A stretch of DNA of 64,000 bases, taken from positions 62,001 through 126,000 of the forward strand of contig WBMZ01010279.1 in NCBI GenBank assembly GCA_013400975.1. Direction: 5' to 3'. Made by a program: the position numbers and the translations under genes. The number at the start of each line of letters is the position of its first letter. Positions within the stretch are counted from its first letter, which is position 1. This DNA is from Atrichornis clamosus (Eukaryota > Chordata > Aves > Passeriformes > Menuridae). Below are positions 1 through 10,800 of the stretch, one piece after another. The notes under the pieces are model-generated. The model saw only the letters and a list, made by a program, of their open reading frames with translations, was not told where the DNA came from and ran no database searches.

Positions 1-1360
1 TAAATGTTTCTAGTGGCTATTCAGTGAAGTGAGACATTTAATTAGTTTATTTAATGGATAAATAATAGCCATTTCAAATATGACCAGCCACTTGGCTGGT
101 GTGGGTTGCCAGTCTTATCCAGCATTCTTTGTTTCTCTGCAGAGGAATGTGGGCATCTCCACTGGATGTTTTCCAGCAGCACATTCAGGCTTTGACAGAA
201 CTCCTCTCTGCTACAACTCTTACTCCATTTTGTTGCTTCAGTGTCTCTGGGTTGATTACAGCTGCAATCTTTTCTTTCTTGCCTTTTTTTTTTTTTCCCC
301 AGAAAAAATTTACACATAGCCATTTCACCCATGTTATAAACCTCTTAAGAATACAAATCTGCTTGCTTGGAGATGGTTTTTGGCTTGAATTGTGGTGAGA
401 GGAGTTGAAGGTCATAGCAAATGCTTCTGGCTTGCTAACCTGTGGCACCCCTCTGACTTTTAAAATTTCAGTAAGATTAATTTGAAGGAGGTACATTTCA
501 TGAGCCTCTTTTAGTAAAGTCACTCATGTGACTGCGTTTTTTCTTTTTTGAACAAGAGCCAGCTTTTTCTTTTTCTTTGAGAGTAAAGATATATTATAGC
601 TGCACCCATCAACTGCCTCTGTTGATGTCCAACAGAAGACGGGGTTAACAACATCTGGAGTATTATTCATTACTAAGTAATCTGTGAGCTTGTTTCCATT
701 TCTCCTTGAGTCAGGAGGTCTGACAAAAGCAAAAGGTCACAGCCCAGCCAGGCTGTTTTGCAACACTGGATGTAAAGTGCACTGCACTAGATTCACATGA
801 GGTGCCATTGCCCGTTCACTTGTACTTTGCAAAGTTAGACTCTGTGAAGCAATATAAAAGTGGCATGTATGTTACATGAAACCACAGGACTATCTCTGCT
901 CACAGGAACAAGGGGCCATTCTGGTCACAGCCAGAACATGCTGAGGTGTTTGCTATGAGAAATGTCCAGTGCTGGGATCTACAGCTGTAGGGCGAGCTCT
1001 GGATTTTGCCCAGATTTGGTGGCATATTCCCCCCAGGAGCCTCAAAAGGGCTGGGAAGCTTTTGTATATGATGTAATTCTGTGCCTCTGCACTGTCACAG
1101 TTTCCATAGCGCGGTGACTTCCTGAACAACTGCATTGTGGTGCTTGCTCAGACATCACATCACCCCTTGCCGAGGGCCAGAGTGCCATAGCAATGGCATT
1201 GCAGCATCACAGCCATGCAATTGCTTCAGTGTGAACCCAGGGCTTTTTTCCCTGGTCTACAGATGGATCAGACTGGATTTGTGGCATCGGTGAGGGACAG
1301 GGCAAAATTTCCTTTGACTTCACTAAGGTAGGGTATTTGGAAAAATCAATTACCTCAATT
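1..1360. other. Unannotated AT-rich DNA
   Basis: No gene, RNA gene or recognisable mobile element is seen here. Open frames are short, overlap on both strands and carry no recognisable domain. A pyrimidine run ending in T and C homopolymers lies near 280-300. Most likely intergenic or intronic. Confidence 0.6.
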
Positions 1361-1500
1361 ACCTGGGGTTTTTTAGTGTTTTGTTTGGGGTTTTGCGGGG
1401 TGTTTTGCTTAGTTGGTTTGGTTTATTTGGGGGGTTTGGTATTTGTGTTCTTTTGTTTGTTTGTGGTTTAGTTTTTTGGGGGTTTTTTTTCCCCCAAAAG
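1361..1500. repeat. GT-rich low-complexity tract ending in a hairpin
   Basis: The plus strand is almost entirely G and T, with G runs of four to six separated by T-rich spacers. The tract ends in a perfect 9-bp inverted repeat: TTTTGGGGG at 1474-1482, eight T at 1483-1490, then CCCCCAAAA at 1491-1499. The G runs are mostly too far apart for a canonical G-quadruplex. No coding potential is visible. Confidence 0.75.
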
Positions 1501-4500
1501 ATCAATATCGTAAATAAATCATACTGGGAAAAAATGCATTAGGATTTTACTATAGCAGTAACAAGGTCACATCAGGAGGCAAGTTGCATAGTGCCAACAT
1601 CATAAGAAAAACACCTTACCTTCCAGTTTTGCTGAATGGTTTGGGCCTACTTTTCACACTGCCTCTTCTGCAGATGTCACCAGTTCAGCTTCATTGAGAT
1701 GGTGCAGGAAGATTTCAATATTACTTTGAGAAAGCGACAGTAAACGAGATATAACACAAAACTGGTCTCTTGGGACTCAGGTAAAGTGAATAACTCTGAA
1801 TCAATAATCTCTTCTTAATCAACACAGAATATTGAACTTCATGTAAGTAGGATACTCTGTTTTTCTGCTTCATATCCATCTCATCTCATCCCATCCCATA
1901 CCATTCCACTCAACAGTATCTAGGGTGAGATGAGCACTGAGATTTTGCAAGGCAAATCTACAGGTAGACAATTTTCACCCTCTCTTCCCCTGCAGCATAA
2001 AAAAGAATACAGATCCGAGGATTGCAGGCGCACCCTTATGTTACTGCCCTAGTTCAGCCTATTTGAGGATGTGTGAAGCTTGTCTGCTTTTCCTAAAAAA
2101 TTCTAAGTGCCAGCTCTCACTTTCCTCCAGGCCTGGCAAAATTAAAGGCAGTAATGTCTTTATCTGGGGCTGATCCAAGGCCCAGAGATTCCTGTTCTGC
2201 CCTCATCTGGCTCCCAGCAGGTTTCTGGCCTCTGTGGATCAGCTGGGCTCCCAGGAGCTATGCCAGCAGCTTCAGAGGGAGCAGCTGCCAGATCTTGCAT
2301 ACAGGCTCTTCCCAAAAGTATCTGGCACTTGCTTTGAGAGCTAGTGTTCAGATATCTTCTATACCAAAGGTGCTGCCAAACATACAGCTAAAATAGACCT
2401 ACCTGTTCTACAGTACTTTGAAATGCTAGATTTTGAAGTAGTTGACCAAGCATGCAAGCAAAGTCACAGCAGGTGTAGGATGAAAAGGATGCAAGGCATC
2501 AGCATGCTCTGAGGTGATGCCAGGCAAATGCTGTTAGGTCTGAGGCCACAAATATCTCCTCCAGCATTGCTGGGGTTAAAGGAGAGGGCCAGTGTGAGGA
2601 GTGTGAGAAAGCGAATGTTAAGATGGATCCTGATTTGTATCTCTAGCGATCAGCAATTATCCTTCTTTTGAGAAAAATAAGTCAGTGCAATCACTTTTTC
2701 AGGTTTTTTGAGCAAGACAAAATCATGGCTGAGGCCGTAACTCATGCCTCTAGATTCCCAGGACAGCATTCATTTTTCTAGGCAGCACCTAGGATACTGT
2801 GTCCTGTGTTCCAATAGAAAAATTCTCTTTCATGTCGACATTATTGCTTATGAAGGGAAATTCAAAGCATAACTCTCAGAATTAAATGATTGTTTAATGA
2901 AGTAGGATCCTCCTTCGGATGGATAGTTTATTGTAGTGGGAACAAAGTGCAATTTTAAGATGTCTATCAAATAATATAGGTTTTATCTTTACAGCGCTGT
3001 AGCATTAAAATGCAATTAGATGAGAAACATCTTCCACTAGCTCTGTTCAATGCTCTGCTTATGATAACTCTGGCGTAGCCATAATTTAAGTAGCAAAGTA
3101 TTGAGGCAGATTCTGTTTGGTGAAATCCCTTTGGGTACTGGAGCACTGCTAATGTCAGCAACAATGATTTTGGCTCCAGAAAGCAAAGAATGCAGAATCT
3201 GCTCCAGGCAGTCCTGGAAATGGTGACAATCTTTCATTTGTCATCCTGGGGGTGAAGAATTTTCTTGCTAGAAGAAGCTCTGGTACAACTCACTAAAGAG
3301 ACTTGGCAATTATTAGTCTGAACACAATCAGCAAACTCTATGTTTCTCTACTGCTCAAGGATCTGAAATCCCTGCAATGCAGGTTCCTGGATACCATTTA
3401 TAGGCTAAAAACATCAACATTGCAATTTACTTCAATCACCAAATGTTTATTTCATGTTTGGAGGACTCCCATGAAGGACAAAGGAGAGATGCGTTTCTTA
3501 ATGCAATAAAACCACACTGCCATGTTTTTCCAGAAAAAAGCGATCCTGTGGACTTTCCTGTTTTTCTGTGCTATGTAATCTACTCTATATATGTGCTGGG
3601 AAAAAAAGCAAGAGAGAGGAGGAGGTACACCAGGTGCTAGTAAATGAAGCAAATTCCCAGGACACTAACTCTCCTATTTTAATTATGTGGAGAAAAAAAG
3701 TGCAATGCTTGTGAAAGGAGACAGGTTGATAGAGGAGAACAATACTACTACTTTTCCAGGGGACTTTTCCAGTACAAGAGACAGGTGTACTCAAATTCAT
3801 GAGTTATGCTTCGTTATTTGTTCTTTTTTTTTCACTTGGGCCTTTCAGTGAAGTTACGATCCGTGGCGAAGAATAAGGGTTGCAGCAATAAAAAGCCTTC
3901 TGTTTAAAAAGAGCAAAAACTCAGCCCCTATCTGTTACAAGGGAATATATCAGACTAGCAAAGCAGTTCAGCATTCCAACTGCTGTTGCAAAAGATAAAC
4001 ATTTTTTTCAATAGGATAATATAAATGCATCCTAAGTTAGATGTAATTAGTCATATTTCTCTGAGAAATTGGAGAGGAGGGGAGGAAAAAGCACAAACTC
4101 TAAAAGAGAAATCAAAATACAAGAAGAAACTAAGAAATATTGCTGAAGTCTAAGATGCCAGGAAATGTGTTTCAAAAATCAGATGTTTTTATAAAGCATA
4201 GTGATCTTTGCAAAAAAATAATCCCCACTGCTCATAAAAATGATGAAATGATACAGTTGCAGAGAGTTTGCACACCCTCTTCCTGCCTACCCATGATTGC
4301 ATATTTAACCTCAGCATTAAAATATGTGAGACAGTTAGAGGAATTTTTTTCATTCTGTTGCTGTTCAGGCAAACAGGCCGTTTCCAAGATGTATTTGTAT
4401 TATAAAGGTTAGTTCCAAAGTGCTCAATGTCCACAGCAGAGTTCAGATATTCGGAAGAGCAAAAACCACAGTTTCCACTACCTCAGTGGAAGGCAGTGGC

Positions 4501-5535
4501 TACTCAATAGTCCAGGAAATCTGGCCAGTCTGTTTAAATACCTAATTTCGGTAACTGAGTATTGGTGCTGAGTCCTTTTGCAGAGTTTTCTTACCAGGAC
4601 AAACAAATTAAAAATAGAACTTGCATCTTGAATCCTATGTGCAGTTCTCTGTCCCCATTTCCAAAATAAAAGAACAGAAAGAGAAAAACATGTCAGAAAT
4701 GACAGTAATGTTCAAAATTAGGCTTTGACTTCTATAGAGTGAGCTAGAGTATCCTTCTTGGAAAGGAGAAATGTAAAGGGATATATAATAAAGAAATAAA
4801 ATGCCGTGAACAGTATAGAGAAGACGAATGGTGAATGATTATTCACTAAGGACGAACAAATGTCAGATTACATAAATTAATAGGAAGAAAAACCTATCAA
4901 GAATTATTAAGCACAAAGGTGCAGCTTTTTATCTAAGAGGTTGTTAAACTGCAAACTGATGAAAACTGTGGAATATATTGGGAAAAAGATCACTCTAAAT
5001 TTTTCTGGTTTTCCTTAAGTCTCTATGACTTGCTACTGGCAGAGAAGTGGTAGTGGCCTTCATGGACTTCTGGCTGGAGCCAGTACAGCAGTTCTAGTTC
5101 GTACAAATGGTTGGGCAATTCAGATAGCAGGGAACCAGACTCATGATGCAAGAGGTCACTTCATCTTCCTGCAGTTCATAGCTTGATAAACAGATCAGTG
5201 AGTAGGAGTTGAGAGGTAAATTAACTTTTGTATTCAGCACTGGCAGAAAGATACTACAGCATCATATCCACTTCTGGTAACTGTAGTTTTTAGAGGGTGC
5301 CAGGAACTTGGAGAGAATACAAAAAAAAAAGAGGCACCAAAAAGACTGAGACTTTACTTATCAAGGAGATAAACAGAAAGTTTTACCCACATTTTGGAAA
5401 AAAAAGAAAGAAAATTAAAAGGAAGAAAATCAGTCACTCAAAGGCTTTTTAATCCGAGAAAATAAAGAAGAGCTGAAAATTAAATCCACAAAAATTCAGA
5501 CTGGAAATAATGCAGACAGGGGGGAAGGGAGGTGT
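1501..5535. other. Unannotated AT-rich DNA with minor simple repeats
   Basis: No gene is supported. A short degenerate CATCTCATCC-type repeat lies at about 1874-1900. An A-rich, G-interrupted tract lies at about 5398-5430, with an A10 run near 5321. The rest shows nothing recognisable. Confidence 0.6.
1874..1900. repeat. Short CATCTCATCC-type simple repeat
   Basis: Successive units of CATCT and CATCC are visible on the plus strand over about 27 bases. The repeat is short and imperfect. Confidence 0.55.
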
Positions 5536-5590
5536 TATTTGGTTGTTTTGGTTTGGTTTGATTTGGTTTGGTTTGGAATGGGTTGGGTTT
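5536..5590. repeat. TTTGG microsatellite
   Basis: TTTGG units repeat with small interruptions (TTTGATTTGG, GGAATGGG) over about 55 bases, preceded by a G-rich purine stretch. This is an imperfect pentanucleotide microsatellite. Confidence 0.8.
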
Positions 5591-6499
5591 TTCCCCTTCC
5601 CAAGGGAAGGGAACGTTAAACCATTAGAGAAAATTGCAAAGGAGAAGTGGATTTTCCATGTCTTAATATCTTCAAATAAATACTATTTTTCCAGTCAAGC
5701 ATGTTGTTGTATTTTATACAAGGTTAACAGGTTAAAAAAACCCCATCACACACAAAATAGAAGGATAGCCTATTTCTTCTAATGGTGCTGCATAGTGTTG
5801 TTGGGTTGGCGACTGTAGAGAGCCCCTTCTCCTTTGTGCATTCCCCTCAGGGTCTCCCTCCAGTCTTATACAGCCTATGTCTCTTCATGTACCCTGAACA
5901 GCAAACACATACCTTTTAACTCCAGGTTCTGTTTCATGGATTTCTGAAATCTTCACAAACAGCTTTCCAAATGCAACTACCTTTGTTGGTTGTTTCTGGA
6001 AGTGATGAACTTCCATAAGTCCAAGGTTAATCACAAGATCAGTGTAAAATCTCAAGGTCCTCTTCAAGAGATCTCAAAAGATCATATTCTTCTACTCCAT
6101 TTCAGAAGCAAACTATACAAATGATGACATTTCTAGTAGATATTTGACTGAAAACTTCAAGTTACAGAGTATCTGGAACCTCCCAACAATTAACATTCTT
6201 GCCATGAATATTTATTTTGGAAGAAATTTTTTCCATTTGGGAAGTAAAAAAAGTTCTGTTCCTTTCAGGGCATTCAAGCTGCTGCTCTCTGGACCCTGTC
6301 CTGTAGGTCCACATCCTCCTTAGAGACAACTGTATACTGAACTACGGCAAAGGTCTTTCAAACCTAAATGGAATTCAAGGATCATATCACATCACTTTAA
6401 GGCTCTACTCAAGTTTATACACCCAGGTTGTCATTCACATTTTTTCAGCAAGCATGTTCATCTTCTGATTCAACATAATTATTTTTTTACCCTGTAGAT
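5591..6499. other. Unannotated AT-rich DNA
   Basis: No gene, repeat family or structured RNA is recognised in this stretch. Confidence 0.55.
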
Positions 6500-7330
6500 C
6501 TGCTGTCTAGTCAATTGTTCCCCACCATTAATTTGTTTTTCCACCAAAGTGTAGAAACTTGTACTTCTGTTTATTGTCTTTCTGCAGAATTACCCTATTT
6601 TAGAGTATTTCATCAGTTGCTCCATACCTTTTTGAATTTGACTCCTGCCTCCAGTATATGTATGCTCTTTCTAATTATCATATCCTCTACACGTGTAGCA
6701 ACTCAGTTTTGTCAACAATCCAGCTTGGTTACAATATCACTGAATGGCACCTGGCAGTCCAATGCAAACTTTCTTTATTCATTCTTCCCATGGAAGTGTG
6801 AAAATTTATGAGTCTCTTCAAAAATTTATCTCAGCATCTTCCACAGACTCTCTAGGCTATGTTTTCCTACCCACTTGCTTGGTGCATAGCACAGTGTCAA
6901 AAGTCTTCAGTCAAGATGTATGTTTTGTATCTACTGTTACTACAGTCCTAAAAGCTTATTACTGTTGTATGGAGTAAAGTTAAATTGTTCTTCCCTGATT
7001 ACTGCATACTCTTTGTTACTCAATTCATACTGGAAACTGTCTGCTCTAGTATTTCCTGGATACTTAAAGTGAATCATCTATCCTTTCCCCTCTTTTGAAA
7101 AAAAATTACATACAACAATTTTTAGCATTCCACTACCTTGTGTGTCCTTCGCTTTTTCTTGAATATAACTGCTAATGCTTCTGAGATTAGTGCAGCCAAT
7201 TCTCTAAGTATTCTAGGATGAAGTTCATTAAGGCTACTCAAACTGAAATACCTTATTTAAGAACTCTCTAACTTCTTGTTTGCTTATTTGAGGCTGAGAT
7301 ATTACCTTCTTCACAGTGGTTTGAATTATA
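6500..7330 (-). mobile_element. Decayed antisense LINE (CR1/L2-like) reverse-transcriptase fragment
   Basis: Read on the minus strand, the segment keeps two landmarks of a CR1/L2-class LINE reverse transcriptase in the right order. At about 7170-7229 the translation gives NELHPRILRELAALISEALA, which matches the family's HPRxLRELA block at the start of the RT domain. About 280 bases further downstream, at about 6892-6945, it gives VDTKHTS*LKTFDTV, corresponding to the catalytic motif A block (family pattern VDxxxLDFxKAFDTV). Stop codons interrupt the frame and the catalytic aspartate of LDF is not readable, so the copy is dead. The spacing is slightly short, suggesting internal deletions. The core (6890-7260) is well supported; the outer limits are estimates. 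Divergence is greater than in the other CR1 copies here, so this is probably much older. The exact subfamily is not assigned. Confidence 0.7.
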
Positions 7331-7539
7331 GCCATCTCCTAAGAACTGACCTGATTTCTTCATTTGAAGCAGAAAGATTTAACACTTTGCTCTTCTCACA
7401 GTGAAAATACAGCACTCTTCTTTCCTCAGTCAAAAAATCACTCATTTTTAAGGAGCACCAGCTTCTCTAGACCACAGTGTGCAAATCAGTGGTGTCCCCA
7501 ACATGGCATTAGAGTGACTTTCTGTCACCTACTTTGCAT

Positions 7540-7819
7540 TTTTAACTTGTTAGGAGCATATTTGCAGCTGGATTGCCTTGTCCTTCTGTGCTATTTGGCT
7601 GTGTTTTGGATTTGTGCTGAACAGGGGGAAGTAGTGAGAAACTTTCTTGCTTCAGTTGGCTTGCGTCCGGAGCTTTTGCTTTCCCTGTTAAACTGTCTTT
7701 ATCTCAGCCCATGAGTTTTCTAGCTTTTGCTGTTCTGATTCTCTCCCTGATCCCGTTGCAGGGGGAGTGAGAGTGTGGCTGTGTGGGACTTGGTGGCTGG
7801 TTGGGCTTAAAACACAACA
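7540..7819 (+). mobile_element. Avian endogenous-retrovirus LTR remnant, sense orientation
   Basis: The segment carries blocks I recognise from a very common avian ERV LTR type: GGCTGTGTTTTGGATTTG near 7600, then TTAAACTGTCTTTATCTCA near 7690, and a G-rich block (GGGGGAGTGAGAGTGTGGCT) leading into the 3' end TTAAAACACAACA at 7807-7819. The LTR closes with CA at 7818-7819. The 5' boundary is unclear because the usual TG-led start is not visible, so the copy is truncated or internally deleted. There is no adjacent gag, pol or env sequence, so it is a solo remnant. It shares the TTTATCTCA block with the LTR at 23004-23399. The superfamily is inferred, not proven. Confidence 0.7.
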
Positions 7820-7851
7820 GCCTCTTAATCCTTAGTAAAATACCTCATTAT

Positions 7852-7887
7852 GACATAACATATAACATAACATAAAACATAACATAG
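7852..7887. repeat. CATAA-type microsatellite
   Basis: ACATA/ACATAA units repeat imperfectly over about 36 bases, shortly after the end of the LTR remnant. Confidence 0.75.
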
Positions 7888-10800
7888 CCAAGCCTTCTTT
7901 TTTTTGGTGAGCTTTTCACTTGTGTTACAGGCTATGTACATGGAAGACCTGAGTGGGGCTTAGATCCCTGATCTAGAGAATATCCAATTACTTTTATTAA
8001 GGAATCAATCCAAAGAGATTTTATAAAGCACCCATCCAAGAGATGCAGTGAAAACCCCAATAAACTTCAGAATATTTTATAGACTGATGACTAAACTAGC
8101 AAGTTGGAAGACCTGGAAGGCTGAATACCTACTTTCTTTTCTCCACTTCAAGCAATAAAGAGGTGGAATGTTGATCTTCATATTGCATTTGTCAGACAAA
8201 GACTACAAAGTACTTGGCTATTGCAAATATGGACAATATTTCTCCCCCCCCCATTTTGGAGTGTCCACCCTGTGAATTGTCTTAAACCAAGACAGAATTG
8301 GGCACATATCTCTCCTTGAGGTTTCTTACTACTTTGCCTATCCTCTACTTCCCTAGCAAATGGGCTGGTGTGACTTACACTGTATTGGTTCCTGAATATT
8401 TCAGTGCAAGGAGGCAAGTGGAGCTATTGATTCAAGTAGGCAATACATCAGCTAAAAGTAATTTGATTCTGATAATATCGGTAATCCTAAAACAAGTCAT
8501 GATCAGTCAGGCCCTGCAGTGGCTCCGCTGCACGGATCCAGCAGAGACACACACTGAGGCTTTCAGAAGGACTGACTAGGCTTGGCTATACATCTTCTGC
8601 AGGAAGCAAAGTTAAATTTGAATTTGAAAGTGAAAACCTCCATCAGACTTGATTTCATTGTGATTAGACCAGTGAATACTGACTTTTTAAGACAAAAAAA
8701 ATTCCTTTGTAGGCTCAGACCTTTGCTGTTTACTAGGAGAGCACTACCTTGTCTCAAAGCAATGGGTCCTTTCACCCTTTTGGTAACTTCCTGGAGAGGG
8801 TTTCCAACTCAGTAACAACTTTTCCTTTTTTCCCATGAGGCTGAAATCTTGTGCTGGTATGATCTGAATTGATGGCAAAAATAACTCCAGGGTTCACGCT
8901 ATCTGCATGGAAAGCACAATTCATGGGCCACACAGATGCCTGGTATAGATATATTGAAACAAGTATAGCCATACCCACTAAGGACTGCCACCTTCTTTTG
9001 TAGGGACATAGTTTTCTCTAGAAGAACCCAAGGCTACAGATCTGTTAAAATTTAATCTACTTTATTTTTGCTTCTCATATCATGCTAACCTCAGAGTATT
9101 CATGTAAGGGGGATACTCACTCCATGCTGAATTCCTAAATTACTAGAAAAACAGATGACTTATTAAACTACACATCTGCAGCTAGGTGTATGGGTTACAT
9201 GCAATTTTTGTAGAAAATGTGCTATGTACTTAGGCATTTTGCTAAATTCTGGCAGGAAGGTTTTAGTATTCTCTCTATTTATGTATATATATATAAGCAG
9301 TAAGTAAAATTCTTATGAGTTTTGAGTAATACATTTTAGCACTGCATATGTATGTATATACATAAAGTATGTCAAAATAATTAAATAAATACAGGAAGCC
9401 CAACTGAAGTGATGAGTTTTTAGATGAATGCAAGTGAAGGAAATAAGACAGAACCCAGCTGCCCCAGGAACAACCTACAAATACTTTGTCTTCACAGCAA
9501 ATGCTTTCAATGTGCATTCAATGAATGAGTTCCTGCACAGCCATGCTTTGTGCAAGTGATGTGTGAGTGTCTGGGGCATCCAACACATTGCTGTGGAAAG
9601 TGGGCTTACAGTGCTGAAGAACTGGGGAAAAAAAGAGTTGTGTTAATTTTGCAACTGAAACATAAAACTGAATAGTTCTGGAAATAGGGGGAAAGATCAC
9701 AGATGTAAGACTAAGCATCAGGTATATGCTTTCTAGGAAACTTTTAAGTCGATCAGTAAAAGCCTGGCAATTAAAGCCAAAGCTGCCAATAGGAAAACAT
9801 AGGCATTCATGAATCTTCAAACTATATTTTTTAATGATTCCAATTCTTTCAATGGTTTTGTACTGTTGTTTTCCTACATAGAAGTTTATTTTCTGTATCC
9901 TCAAAATTTTTTACTTTGAAATGTGAATTTATACTGAAAGTAATTATTTGACTCTACTCAGAATGTATGCTGGGATCTTCATATACAAAAATATATGCCT
10001 TTTTTTTCTGATTTGAGATGGAAAAATAGCCTGCATTATCATATAATTTAGCAGTACAAGAAATCTCTTTCCTAGACAAATTTAGGAAATAATGATTCAT
10101 TCAGTACTGTGTTCTGTGACAAATTTCCTATATGATCTCTTACAGTTAAAATAATACCTTGTAACTGGAAGTTACATTGTATGAGAGATTTTGCAGGGAA
10201 CTGTTCAAGCCACGCCCAAAGTCCAGTAGCTTTACTCAGAAGTAACTATGCAAATTGCAAGGCATTTTCTCTGATCAGAAAAAAAAAACAACATTTAATC
10301 AATCAATTGTTCAAAAGTGCAGAAAACTGAATGTGCACCAGATCTTTTCAAGGGAATCCTTGCAGAGTACCTAGTTGTAGAGATTAATACTCTTCAAATC
10401 ACTGGAAAGAATGAAACACATATACCCAAACTTCTGTCTTTGTCAGAAAATGTAATTCTCTCTTCTGTGTCGTTTAAAAACAAGAAATAAAAGATCTCTT
10501 TACTTTTTCAAAAGCCTAATGTAACAATGTTGAGCAGAAGTCCAAAATATTTAGGCAGCTTTTCTGGAATAAGTGTCATAGCTCTGGCTGCTAGACTGGG
10601 ATGTGCTCACAAGGACCTTGCTACTGAACAAAGAGAAGGTTTATCTGTGCAACCACATTTTTTGTTGAATTATTTCCCTCTCAAAAGAATTGCTATTCTA
10701 AAAACATTTTCTAAATTCACTTAGGGACTGAGCCCAGTTTTGGGGGTGGCTACAATGGAGAAGTGTGTGCCTCCTGCACTCACTGCCTACTGTGGTGAGG

